NCBI GenBank assembly: GCA_910579285.1
Contig: CAJTTT010000002.1
Location: forward strand, 1 to 64,000
Reading direction: 5' to 3'
From: an uncultured Lachnospiraceae bacterium
GTDB lineage: Bacteria; Bacillota; Clostridia; Lachnospirales; Lachnospiraceae
DNA length: 64,000 bases
The notes under the pieces are model-generated. The model was given only the letters and a program-made list of their open reading frames with translations, searched no databases and was not told where the DNA came from. Each line of letters begins with the position of its first letter. Within the stretch, counting starts at the first letter, position 1. This document shows positions 49,228-58,036 of this stretch, one piece after another. The position numbers were made by a program, and so were the translations under genes.

Positions 49228-50244
49228 ATGGCTACCATCAAGGAAATCGCCGCCCTCGCAGGGGTGTCAAGGGGCACGGTAGACCGCGTTTTAAACCACC
49301 GCGGCGATGTCAATCCCCAGACAGAAGAAAAAATTATGAAGATTGTCCGCGCCCTCGACTACAAGCCGAACAAAGCGGGCATCGTTCTCGCCGCCCAGAA
49401 AAAGAATCTGAAACTGGGCGTTGTTCTGCTGGGCATCGGCAATCCTTTCTTTGAGGACGTTCTCTCCGGCGTGCATGAAAAGGCGGAAGAACTTGCCGGC
49501 TATAACTGCAGTGTCCTCATCCGTCAGACCGAGTACAGCTTACAGCAGCAGCTCGACGCCATAGACGAGCTGCTTTCGGAAGGCGTGAGCGGTCTTGCCA
49601 TCTCCCCCTACAACGACAGCGCCGTGCGCGAAAAGATCAACAGCCTCGGCAGCTGCGGGATTCCTGTCGTGACATTAAATACCGATATCGAAAATTCCAG
49701 CCGTCTGGCCTATGTAGGCAGCAACTTTTACCGTTCCGGGGAAGCCGCCGGCGGCCTGATGCGCCTGATGACAAAAGACTGCGTGCATGTCGGCATCGTC
49801 TCCGGCTCCCAGAATATTCTCTGCCACACGGAGCGCATCGCCGGTTTCGCCCATATCGTCGAAGCCCATCCCCATATCCGCATCGTGGAGACGGTCAACA
49901 GCAACGACGACGACCAGGTCAGCTTCGAACTGACAAGCAGGCTCCTCTCGGACCACCCCGAAATCAACGCCTTTTATTTCACTGCGGGCGGCGTATACGG
50001 CGGCTGCCGGGCCATCGAGTCCTCTGCTGGAAAAAATGACATTGTTGTCATAACAAATGATCTCGTTCCCACTACGCGTGAATATATGGAAAAAGGACTG
50101 ATCGCAGCCACTATCTGCCAACAGCCCTTTCAACAGGGTTCTCTCCCCCTCACCATCCTGTTTGCCTATCTGACCACAGGAGAAATGCCCGCCTCGGAAA
50201 ACAATTATGTGGATGTGGACATACGGATCAGGGAGAATCTGTAG
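49228..50244 (+). CDS. LacI-family transcription regulator
   Basis: The 338-residue protein begins with a LacI helix-turn-helix (MATIKEIAALAGVSRGTVDR, then hinge YKPNKAG), followed by a periplasmic-binding-type sensor domain (LGVVLLGIGNPFFEDVLSGV). It is divergent from the xylB operon, so it probably controls that operon and itself in response to its sugar. The sensor domain resembles those of ribose/rhamnose-type regulators. Its 3' end overlaps the convergent EAL gene by 17 bases. Confidence 0.9.
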   Translation: MATIKEIAALAGVSRGTVDRVLNHRGDVNPQTEEKIMKIVRALDYKPNKAGIVLAAQKKNLKLGVVLLGIGNPFFEDVLSGVHEKAEELAGYNCSVLIRQTEYSLQQQLDAIDELLSEGVSGLAISPYNDSAVREKINSLGSCGIPVVTLNTDIENSSRLAYVGSNFYRSGEAAGGLMRLMTKDCVHVGIVSGSQNILCHTERIAGFAHIVEAHPHIRIVETVNSNDDDQVSFELTSRLLSDHPEINAFYFTAGGVYGGCRAIESSAGKNDIVVITNDLVPTTREYMEKGLIAATICQQPFQQGSLPLTILFAYLTTGEMPASENNYVDVDIRIRENL

Positions 50245-51916
50245 TCTGCAGAAAATCTTTCTCAAACTGCCCCGCCGATGTGGGTTTCCCAAAATAATAT
50301 CCCTGTATCATATCCGGCTTGGTAGCCATCATTTTGGAGAGCTCTTCCTTCTCCTCAATTCCTTCCATGCAGACCACCGAACCCAGGCTGTGCACCATAT
50401 CTATGATATGGCTTATGATATTGAAATCATATTCATTCTTGAGCGCCTGTACCACAAAACTTCTGTCAATCTTTACCGTCTTGGCATCAATCTCTTTCAG
50501 ATAACGCATATTGGAATAGCCTGTGCCGAAATCATCCAGCGCCAGGTCTATCTTTCTCGATTTCAGATCCTTAAACAACTCCTTGATGCGGTCGTTTGTC
50601 TCAATGTAACCGCTCTCTGTCAGCTCCAGAACCAGACTTTCCGGGTCCAGTCCCACTTCCTGTATACAATGCTCCACATCCCGCATCATATCGCTCTTAT
50701 AGAGCTGCACATAGGATAAATTCACATTGATGTGAAATTCTGGTATATACTCTTTCCACTTTTTACATGTCCGCGCCGCTTCCCAGAGCACATACTGCCC
50801 GATCGGAATAATCAGGCCGCTCTCCTCCAGAATCGGAATGAAAACCGCCGGAGACACACTGCCATACTTCTCATTCCTCCAGCGAAGCAGCGCCTCTGCA
50901 CCGATCAGCCTATAATCCGCCGCGGACACAATGGGCTGATAATACACTTCAAATCCCCTGAAATCATGGTTGATATCCTGTCTGAGCGACTTGCGGATAT
51001 CGAGCCTTTCCAGATATACATCGTAAGCCCTTCGGTCAAATACCGTCATCTGGTTTCTGCCGTTTCGTTTCGCCTCGTTTAAGGCAAACTCCGTAAAGCG
51101 CATGAGTTCTTCCACGGTCCTGCCCGAAAAATCTTTCGCCAGCACCCCTGCAGACACCGTATAAAACCGGCTGTACTCCTTATTTTTGACCATATCAGCT
51201 ATGGTTTTCTGAATCTGTTTGTAAATGTAGTCCGAATCCTGCCCTGCGCCTTCTCCGATATCCACAATCATAAACTCATCGGCAACCAGGCGATACACGT
51301 CCACGCTCTCTTCCACATTCTTCAGAATGCACTCTGACAGCTCCCGCAATACCTCATCGCCGGCTTCCACGCCTTCTTTTTCGTTGATCTCTTTGAAATT
51401 GTCAATACCGATACGCATCAGATAGCGGATAGATTCCGGGTTATCCCGGAGCGTCGATTCCATGTTGAGCCGGAGTCTCGCTTCACGGCGAAGCCCTGTT
51501 ATATTGTCGGCTTTCGCCTTCTTTCCCATCTCGCTGACAGTGCCGATTAAGAGTCTGTGCCCCTCCGCACCTGTCACCACCGTCCCCCGGCAGCTGATCC
51601 AGACTACCCGGCCCATGCGGTCCAGCCAACGGTATTCCAGCGCGTGAGTGTCCTTTTCCCCGGAACGGCATTTCTCCAGATCCGCCGACAGCATCTCATA
51701 ATCCGCAGGATATATCACGCTTTTCAGCGTCTCCGAACAGTTTTCGATCACAATAGAGTGGAAGGGAAACCGCTTCGTCGCCTTCTCCGCCACCATATAG
51801 GTATCCACAGTCAAATCAAGAATAAACATATAAGCGTCAGAAGACTGCTGTAAAATTTCAATGACTGACCTAATCTGCTCCAACGACATACCCTGTAATG
51901 CACTCAGATAATTCAT
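50228..51916 (-). CDS. PAS-like, degenerate GGDEF and EAL domain protein
   Basis: EAL domains hydrolyse cyclic di-GMP. The 562-residue protein has an N-terminal PAS-like sensor domain (about residues 20-130), a GGDEF domain with VADEF instead of GG(D/E)EF, and an EAL domain. The EAL domain retains its catalytic set: GAEALLRW, INVNLS, ELTES, LDDFGTGYS, KIDRSF, EGIEEKEE and QGYYFGKP. So phosphodiesterase activity is likely and cyclase activity is not. There is no membrane segment. A near-perfect promoter lies upstream. It is a single gene. Confidence 0.92.
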   Translation of the reverse strand: MNYLSALQGMSLEQIRSVIEILQQSSDAYMFILDLTVDTYMVAEKATKRFPFHSIVIENCSETLKSVIYPADYEMLSADLEKCRSGEKDTHALEYRWLDRMGRVVWISCRGTVVTGAEGHRLLIGTVSEMGKKAKADNITGLRREARLRLNMESTLRDNPESIRYLMRIGIDNFKEINEKEGVEAGDEVLRELSECILKNVEESVDVYRLVADEFMIVDIGEGAGQDSDYIYKQIQKTIADMVKNKEYSRFYTVSAGVLAKDFSGRTVEELMRFTEFALNEAKRNGRNQMTVFDRRAYDVYLERLDIRKSLRQDINHDFRGFEVYYQPIVSAADYRLIGAEALLRWRNEKYGSVSPAVFIPILEESGLIIPIGQYVLWEAARTCKKWKEYIPEFHINVNLSYVQLYKSDMMRDVEHCIQEVGLDPESLVLELTESGYIETNDRIKELFKDLKSRKIDLALDDFGTGYSNMRYLKEIDAKTVKIDRSFVVQALKNEYDFNIISHIIDMVHSLGSVVCMEGIEEKEELSKMMATKPDMIQGYYFGKPTSAGQFEKDFLQTTDSP

Positions 51917-51994
51917 CTATATCCCGACGTTTCCCCCAACAGCTGGGACGCCGGTTTCACCTCCTTCCCCTCTTTTTTGTATTTTTATTCTTTC

Positions 51995-52023
51995 ATTATA
52001 CTGCCGGGTCTTTTTCTTGTCAA
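51995..52023 (-). promoter_or_regulatory. Consensus promoter of the EAL gene
   Basis: TTGACA (52018-52023) and TATAAT (51995-52000) on the minus strand are exactly 17 bases apart: a perfect vegetative promoter. The leader of about 70 bases contains AAGGAGGTG far upstream (about 35 bases) of the ATG, plus a weak hairpin CCGGCGT/ACGTCGG. Confidence 0.8.
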
Positions 52024-52361
52024 ACCCTTTCTTGTGTATGTTGCATAACTCTACACAATTTACTATTTTCGATTTTGTATAATATATACAACCAATTTAC
52101 ATAATATCACTTGTACTATCCGCATAAGTTGAAGCATCTGCAATCCAAAACATCCCATTTTAAGGCATTATACAGTTTTTTCCATATACATCATTGGTTT
52201 ACATAATTTTCTCGTAAAACCGTTCTATACAAAGACCTGCGGTTTTGATATACTTGCAGTATAAAGGCGGATACCGCCCCTTCTGCTGCATAGGGCAGGT
52301 CGCAGTGCCGGTATGTACGGCAGTGGAACTCTGATATTTGAAAGGATCGGTGTGAAATCAT
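52024..52361. other. AT-rich gap between the EAL and carbamate kinase genes
   Basis: This gap of about 340 bases is AT-rich up to about 52210. I see no gene. A promoter for the kinase gene should lie here; TATACT or TATAAA near 52252-52265 may be a -10 box but no good -35 is seen at the right distance. No riboswitch motif is recognised. Confidence 0.4.
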
Positions 52362-53303
52362 ATGAATGTGAATAAGAAAAAAGCAGTCGTCTCCCTCGGA
52401 CATGAGGCGCTTGGTTATACCACCCTGGAACAGTGGGATGCAGTCAAAAAAACTGCCAAAGCTCTTGCAGATCTTGTGGAAGCCGATTACCAGCTTACCA
52501 TCACCCACAGCAACGGCCCGCAGGTCAGCATGATCCATAAGGCCATGACAGAGCTGCGGCGGGTTTACACCGACTACACCCCCGCTCCCATGTGCGTCTG
52601 TTCCGCCATGAGTCAGGGCTATGTGGGGTACGATATCCAGAACGCGCTGCGCGCCGAACTTCTGGGACGCGGCATCGTAAAGACCGTCAGCACCATTTTG
52701 ACCCAGGTGACCGTAGACCCCTATGACGAAGCCTTCTATGCCCCAACGAAAGTGATCGGCCGCTATATGTCCGCGGAGGACGCGGAAGCGGAAACGAAAA
52801 AGGGAAATTATGTAAAAGAGGAGCCTGGCAAAGGATTCCGCCGTGTGGTTGCGGCGCCCCACCCGATTGCTATCGTGGAGATTGACGCCATCCGCGCACT
52901 GACCGAAGCGGACCAGATAGTGATCGCCTGCGGCGGCGGCGGTATTCCCGTGATTGAACAGAATCATGTGCTTAAGGGCGCGTCCGCCGTGATAGAAAAG
53001 GACGCCGTGGCAGGAAGACTGGCAGCCAGCCTTCAGGTTGACGAGCTGATAATCCTGACAGGCGTACCCTGTGTATACCAGAATTTCGGGAAACCCGATC
53101 AGGCGGAAATCTCCGCCCTCACCGCGGCACAGGCAAAAGAACTTTGCGCACAAGGCCAGTTTGAAGCCGGGACCATGCTGCCGAAGATCGAGGCAGCCAT
53201 CGCTTATCTGGAAGAAAACCCCGATGGAAAAGTATTAATCACTTCCCTCGGAGACGTCAAGGAAGCCCTGAAAGGCCGAAGCGGCACGGTGATCACCGCA
53301 TAA
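52362..53303 (+). CDS. arcC: Carbamate kinase
   Basis: Carbamate kinase makes ATP from carbamoyl phosphate and ADP. The 313-residue protein has the amino-acid kinase fold marks: THSNGPQVSMIHKAM, the CGGGGIPV loop, and the late KIEAAIAYLEE...VLITSLGD pattern. The N-terminal phosphate loop reads SLGHEALG instead of the common ALGGNAL, a form I recall from a Clostridia branch. No arginine deiminase or ornithine transcarbamylase gene is nearby, so the pathway may be agmatine, purine or other nitrogen breakdown. Confidence 0.9.
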   Translation: MNVNKKKAVVSLGHEALGYTTLEQWDAVKKTAKALADLVEADYQLTITHSNGPQVSMIHKAMTELRRVYTDYTPAPMCVCSAMSQGYVGYDIQNALRAELLGRGIVKTVSTILTQVTVDPYDEAFYAPTKVIGRYMSAEDAEAETKKGNYVKEEPGKGFRRVVAAPHPIAIVEIDAIRALTEADQIVIACGGGGIPVIEQNHVLKGASAVIEKDAVAGRLAASLQVDELIILTGVPCVYQNFGKPDQAEISALTAAQAKELCAQGQFEAGTMLPKIEAAIAYLEENPDGKVLITSLGDVKEALKGRSGTVITA

Positions 53304-53323
53304 CATGCGGACCGTTCGCCTTT

Positions 53324-53788
53324 TCACTTCCGCTTCGCTTCCCCAAGCGCCAGCAGAAGCGCTCCGATTATAATGCAGAAGTCGGATATGTTGAACACAA
53401 TCCCGCGAAGCCGCCTGTTTTTCACGGGAAAGCTGACATAATCCACCACATATTTCCTTGCCAGGCGGTCGTAAGTGTTGCTGTAAGCGCCGCCTAGCAG
53501 AAGGGCCAACCCTGCCTTAAGGGTAGAGTTTCCCCGAAAGCTGAACGTGGCGAGGAAAATCACCGTCATAAACAGTGTCAGTCCGAGTGAAAGCATGGCC
53601 ACAATCCTCTGTTTCCCTTCTCCGATATCCAGAAAGGCGCCTTTGTTATGATATCTCTTGATTAAAAGTCTTCCCTTGCAGAAGGGTTTCTCCTCCCCCT
53701 CCTCCATGTTCTTTTCGATGTGATTTTTTACAAGCAGATCCAGCATAAAAATTCCGAATGCCAGAGCTGCAAAGCCGATGACTGCCAT
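53324..53788 (-). CDS. LspA-like signal peptidase II family protein
   Basis: The 154-residue membrane protein has four hydrophobic segments and the two conserved motifs of lipoprotein signal peptidase: GGAYSNTYDRLARKYVVDYVSF with one catalytic Asp, and VFNISDFCIIIGA with the second. The N-terminal segment lacks the usual long periplasmic loop. Since many lipoproteins are in this window it could process them, but Firmicutes often have a second LspA, so it may be a paralogue. The ATG follows GGGAGG. Confidence 0.85.
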   Translation of the reverse strand: MAVIGFAALAFGIFMLDLLVKNHIEKNMEEGEEKPFCKGRLLIKRYHNKGAFLDIGEGKQRIVAMLSLGLTLFMTVIFLATFSFRGNSTLKAGLALLLGGAYSNTYDRLARKYVVDYVSFPVKNRRLRGIVFNISDFCIIIGALLLALGEAKRK

Positions 53789-53815
53789 AACACCCCTCCC
53801 GCCTGTTTCTGTCTA

Positions 53816-55453
53816 TCAATCGTTTACGCCGTCGCCGCCGCTAAGGCGCGGAGGCAGATCCAGCTCCTCTGTTTCTATTTGGTCAAAATAGCGGTCCATT
53901 GCCGACAGACGGCTCAGAACATACTGTTTGAACACGGAAAGCCTCACCTCATTATCCACATAGCTGCCGTTAACCCAGCGTTCCCTGTCTCTGACGTAAG
54001 CGCCGGAATCAAAAATCTGCGCTTCAAAGTCATTCAGCTGCTCCAGAAGAACTTCTTCCGACCATGCCCCTGCCCGCAGTTCCCGATATCTTGCAAGATA
54101 CCGTTCCCGCACCTCGCGATTCCCGTTACTCAAAAGCTCATAGAGGCTGCCGCTGGTCCAAATCACCGAGTCCTCCGGCGTAAAACCGTAAGCCACCGTA
54201 TAGTTGGGCGCTTCATGTACCCAGACATTGCCCCATGTAATGTCGAGATCCCACGGCGTATAGAGATAACGGTACCCTCCATCTTCCGTCCTTCTCGCTG
54301 TGATATACATATTTTTTGTGTAAGGTCCCTTCGCATTATCCTCGCCCTGTACCAGGTTCAAAAAAAGGTGCATATCAATGCTGTTATCAAGGTCAATGCT
54401 GTTAAGAAGCCACGCATCGTCATCCCGATGTTCAAGGATCCCCTCATAAAAATCATACAGCTGCTGCCATCTTGCCGCCTCCTGCTCCTCACTCAATCGT
54501 TTTGAAGAAATTTCATAATCTGGAACCGTTCCCTCCTCCGTCCAAGTGACAGGATATTCGCTGGCATAATTCACTTTTTTATATACACAGCCATTTTCCG
54601 CCTCAGCGCTGACTCCCATCTGTCTGTCATCAATCCTGTAGCCTAACGCATACAGCCCCTCGTACATTCCATTGATAAAAAGCTCTATATAACGGTACTC
54701 CACACCGTTATCTATACCGAAAGAATTATTCCCGGCACAGGAGTTCTTCCAGAGATTACAGGAAAACACATTTCGGATTTTTTCCTGATCATTGTAACCG
54801 GCATACAATACCCAATCGTCATCCCTGCGCATACCCAGAAGAGGAACCTTCTTGGACAGTTCCACTTTATATCCTGTTTTTTCATAGGATCTGGTCGTGC
54901 GGCCCCTTCGCGCTATCGTTCCCTCAGATTCCCAGATTCTTACCTGCGCCTCCTCTCGGTTGTCAAAAAGCGTCATCTCCATTGGGACGTCCTCGTCAGA
55001 CATATACCCCTCTCCCTCAATATTCATAAGCGGCAGCGTAGTAACCACCAGTGTATACGGTTCGTAGGCTTCCTCATTATATGCCATACAGGTAATTTTC
55101 CGCCCGGAAGAAATCAACTCGTCTGTGATCCCTTCTCCTCTGAGGGAAAATTTCACCCCGCTCTGTTTTTTATCAAGAATAACAACCGGATTAAATCCAT
55201 GTTTATCCCCTTCCGCCACAGAATAGTAAAACGTATGTGACATACGGTCATAAAACAGCGCTTCACTGCCAAACATAATATCCTTCAACAGTTCTCCGTC
55301 GCACTCCCGACGGCCGCTGACAATCTCATCATAAACCGCGCTGTCCAAAATATAATTTTCCAGCCGGTCCGATTCGCCCATCCTTATAAACAACCACAGG
55401 AAGACCATTGCAAACAGCGATAAAGCTGTCAATCCCACTTGTTTTCTACTCAT
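53816..55453 (-). CDS. CotH kinase family surface protein
   Basis: CotH-type proteins are kinase-fold enzymes, some of which phosphorylate spore-coat or surface proteins. The start at 55453 overlaps or abuts the preceding gene's stop (ATGAAATG) and gives a 545-residue protein. It has an N-terminal membrane anchor (VGLTALSLFAMVFLWLFI), a beta-rich N-domain and the CotH block: RGRTTRSYEKTGYKVEL, YAGYNDQEKIRNVFSCNLW, YRYIELFINGMYEGLYAL, and MHLFLNLVQGEDNAKGPYTKNMY. It is co-transcribed with a GT2 enzyme, which suggests a surface role. Confidence 0.87.
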   Translation of the reverse strand: MSRKQVGLTALSLFAMVFLWLFIRMGESDRLENYILDSAVYDEIVSGRRECDGELLKDIMFGSEALFYDRMSHTFYYSVAEGDKHGFNPVVILDKKQSGVKFSLRGEGITDELISSGRKITCMAYNEEAYEPYTLVVTTLPLMNIEGEGYMSDEDVPMEMTLFDNREEAQVRIWESEGTIARRGRTTRSYEKTGYKVELSKKVPLLGMRRDDDWVLYAGYNDQEKIRNVFSCNLWKNSCAGNNSFGIDNGVEYRYIELFINGMYEGLYALGYRIDDRQMGVSAEAENGCVYKKVNYASEYPVTWTEEGTVPDYEISSKRLSEEQEAARWQQLYDFYEGILEHRDDDAWLLNSIDLDNSIDMHLFLNLVQGEDNAKGPYTKNMYITARRTEDGGYRYLYTPWDLDITWGNVWVHEAPNYTVAYGFTPEDSVIWTSGSLYELLSNGNREVRERYLARYRELRAGAWSEEVLLEQLNDFEAQIFDSGAYVRDRERWVNGSYVDNEVRLSVFKQYVLSRLSAMDRYFDQIETEELDLPPRLSGGDGVND

Positions 55454-55454
55454 T

Positions 55455-56207
55455 TCATCTCTTCCCAAACTGTAAAAGTACCCGCAGGCTCCTTTGCAGC
55501 GTAATCCAGAGCGGATGCGGAACCTTGTTGGTTCGAAGCGCCAGATACCCCTCCCTGAAGGATACCAGATAGTTCTTAAGCCCCGCATTGCTGGTGCCTC
55601 CGTAAAACATGGCCACCAGAACCTCCGGCACATAAGCCAGCCTGTTTTCCGGCTCCTTCAGGAAACGCACCATAAACTCATAATCCGCCGCACACCGATA
55701 GGATGTGTCATAGAGTCCATATTTCCCATACACACTGCGCCGCAGAAAAAGGGTCGGGTGTCCGGGCATCCAGCCCTCGGAAATCCGCCCCTGTCCCATG
55801 CGCCACTTTCGGATGACGCGCTCTCCATCCACATAGACCAGATCCGCGTGAACACCCACACAGTCTGTGCCTCCGCGCTCCAGCGCAGCCACCATTTTGC
55901 TGACAGCATTAGGTTTACATAATTTATCATTGCAGACCGCAATCACATCTCCAGTGCTCATGCGAAACGCCTTATTCATGGCATCATAGAGTCCGCCGTC
56001 TGGTTCCGACACCCACTGCATCGAAAAGCCCTGCCGTCCCACCATCCGATCGGCAAACGCCTCGATCAGCCCCACTGTACCGTCCGTGGAGCCGCCGTCC
56101 ACAATCACTGCCTCCAGATCCTGATAATCCTGCTCCTCAATGCTCTGCAGCGTCAGTGGCAGATTCTTCTGTGCATTATAAACCGTAACCAGTAAGGAAA
56201 CCTTCAT
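55455..56207 (-). CDS. GT2-family glycosyltransferase
   Basis: The 250-residue protein has the GT-A fold marks: VSLLVTVYNAQKNLPLTLQS, AVIVDGGSTDGT, and WVSEPDGGLYDAMNKAF, followed by GDVIAVCND with Asp in a metal-binding spot and GHPTLFLRRSVY. Such enzymes use nucleotide sugars to extend polysaccharides, and this subgroup is common in surface or exopolysaccharide loci. There is no membrane segment. Its gene is followed within 2 bases by the CotH kinase gene. Confidence 0.92.
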   Translation of the reverse strand: MKVSLLVTVYNAQKNLPLTLQSIEEQDYQDLEAVIVDGGSTDGTVGLIEAFADRMVGRQGFSMQWVSEPDGGLYDAMNKAFRMSTGDVIAVCNDKLCKPNAVSKMVAALERGGTDCVGVHADLVYVDGERVIRKWRMGQGRISEGWMPGHPTLFLRRSVYGKYGLYDTSYRCAADYEFMVRFLKEPENRLAYVPEVLVAMFYGGTSNAGLKNYLVSFREGYLALRTNKVPHPLWITLQRSLRVLLQFGKR

Positions 56208-56264
56208 CCCGTCTCTTTCTCCATGCCATGCCGCTTTCCCAAAACAGCGCCATGTCCCCAGTTC

Positions 56265-57998
56265 TTATTTCGTGTTTGTCTCCGCGTCCGCCCAGGACAG
56301 CGCCTCCTCCAGACTGTCCGCGCCGAGAATATTCAGCATAAAATCCGTGTACTCTCCGGCTCTGTCCGTGTCAATGCAGCGGAAAACATCCTTTATATAC
56401 TTCCCTGAATGGTCGTACTCATACACGCCGAAGGCTAACCCTGCCATCACCTCCTCCGGCGCATCCGTCTGCCGGTTCATCAAAAAGGCGTCCACATAGG
56501 GGTTATTTTCCACAATATAATAGCAGTAGGCGAAAGCCGCCGCCTGCAGCCGCTCCCCGGAGCCGGACGAAAATCCAAGCTCCGTGATGGTGACACTGCG
56601 CACCTCGCCCGCCCTGTCCAGATATGCCTCCTCAGACAACAGATCCGTCAGCACGTTCAGATTCATAATGGACAGATGCGGCGCGTCTATCGTCTTGTCG
56701 TACTTCTGCGACCAATAGTTCACGCGCGTAAGCGGTTCCGGGTAAGGGTGAATCGCAATGCCCCAGTCATAATTCCCGTGCGCCAGCGCCGCCTCGTTGA
56801 AGCCTTCCATAATATCCCTGCCGTTGAAAAAGGCGGAATTGTCCCCTTCGTTGCTGTTCCATGCGTGGTCTATGCTGAAATACACGCGTCCCTGCGCATA
56901 ATGGCTCTTCACCGCCTGATAAAAGATGCGGAAAGACTTTTCAAACTCCTTCGTATAGTGGAACACATCCCGGGTATTCATATAATTCCACACCCGGTTC
57001 TGGTTGATCTCATTGGCAATCACCCAGCTGTGCACCATACCGTGCTTTCCATCCGAATACCGCTCCGCCAGAAATCCGGCCACAGCCTCCAGGGTTCGGG
57101 TTCCCTCCTCATCGGCCGCATTGAACATATAATAGTAAGCGCCGCTCTCCTGGTTTCTCGCATCCGGGTGTATCAGCTCCGGGAATGCTTCGTTCCAGTC
57201 ATTTAACACCACCGCCGTGGCGGTCATTCCCATATTCGACAGATAAGTAAAAAGCCCGTCATAACCGTTAATCGCCGCCCCGTTAAAAGCATAATTTCTG
57301 CCCTTGTATGTATAGGTGATCGTCGGAAACGTCTGATCCGTAGTCTCCCCCATAATATGAGAAAGCGGTATATTATAAATCGCATGTTTCACGCCCAGAT
57401 CCGTCAGTTCCGGCGTCCCGAGCATTGTGGGGTCTAAAAGAATCCCCTTTTTGGAACCCGGATCCGGGTAAGGATCCTGATTTTCCGCAAGCGCCTCCGG
57501 GTTCGATATATATACACTCCTGCCCACCTGCACATAGTTCCCGTCCATCTTCACCGCCGGGATAAACCGTGCGTACAGATAGGCGTCCCGGTAGGAAAAA
57601 ACAGTCTCCCAATCCCTGTCTTTGCGCCCCCTCGTGACCGGCTCTTTCTCCAGGGCATCCGCATCCTGCTCCCAGGTATCCGCCCGGAACAGATACAGAT
57701 ACGCATCGTCACTGGACGGGATCAGCGGCATGGTAAGTTTATACTGCAGTTTTTTCAGCTCCGCATCATAAGTCAGGGCCACATCCATCGCATAATCCGA
57801 AAGCTCATCCACCGACAGGCTTGTCTCCCCTGCCGTCAGTTCCGTCAGTTCCTTTTCCCTCTGTCCGGCCGCACTCTCCGCACCCGCTTTCTCCTGCCCG
57901 GCAGGCGCGCTTGCAGGCGCTGCCTCGTCTCCACAGCCGCAGAGCATCGCAATGACCAGACAGACAGCTGTGAGCAGGGGACGCCCGGAACCTGTCAT
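56265..57998 (-). CDS. DUF5722-like lipoprotein, probable glycosidase-type barrel
   Basis: From ATG 57998 the protein has a lipoprotein signal ending in MLCGC and about 550 residues that resemble DUF5722, thought to be a glycosidase-like TIM barrel. Visible are NPEALAENQDPYPDPGSKKG, VVLNDWNEAFPELIHP, WVIANEINQNRVWNYM (possible acid/base Glu) and VRSVTITELGFSSGSGER (possible nucleophile Glu). An ATG at 58040 overlaps the preceding stop but would place a charged extension ahead of the signal peptide. It follows a BMP-type lipoprotein gene and both likely are co-transcribed. Confidence 0.75.
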   Translation of the reverse strand: MTGSGRPLLTAVCLVIAMLCGCGDEAAPASAPAGQEKAGAESAAGQREKELTELTAGETSLSVDELSDYAMDVALTYDAELKKLQYKLTMPLIPSSDDAYLYLFRADTWEQDADALEKEPVTRGRKDRDWETVFSYRDAYLYARFIPAVKMDGNYVQVGRSVYISNPEALAENQDPYPDPGSKKGILLDPTMLGTPELTDLGVKHAIYNIPLSHIMGETTDQTFPTITYTYKGRNYAFNGAAINGYDGLFTYLSNMGMTATAVVLNDWNEAFPELIHPDARNQESGAYYYMFNAADEEGTRTLEAVAGFLAERYSDGKHGMVHSWVIANEINQNRVWNYMNTRDVFHYTKEFEKSFRIFYQAVKSHYAQGRVYFSIDHAWNSNEGDNSAFFNGRDIMEGFNEAALAHGNYDWGIAIHPYPEPLTRVNYWSQKYDKTIDAPHLSIMNLNVLTDLLSEEAYLDRAGEVRSVTITELGFSSGSGERLQAAAFAYCYYIVENNPYVDAFLMNRQTDAPEEVMAGLAFGVYEYDHSGKYIKDVFRCIDTDRAGEYTDFMLNILGADSLEEALSWADAETNTK

Positions 57999-58036
57999 AC
58001 TCTTCTTTTCCTTATGCACTCCCAAACCTCCCGCGC

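Noticed and set aside
51917..51990. Possible cyclic di-GMP riboswitch before the EAL gene
   Set aside because: The leader is too short and lacks the GEMM-type conserved blocks; only a weak hairpin is present.
52191..53153. 320-codon minus-strand frame opposite carbamate kinase
   Set aside because: Antisense to a conserved kinase; composition typical of a shadow frame.
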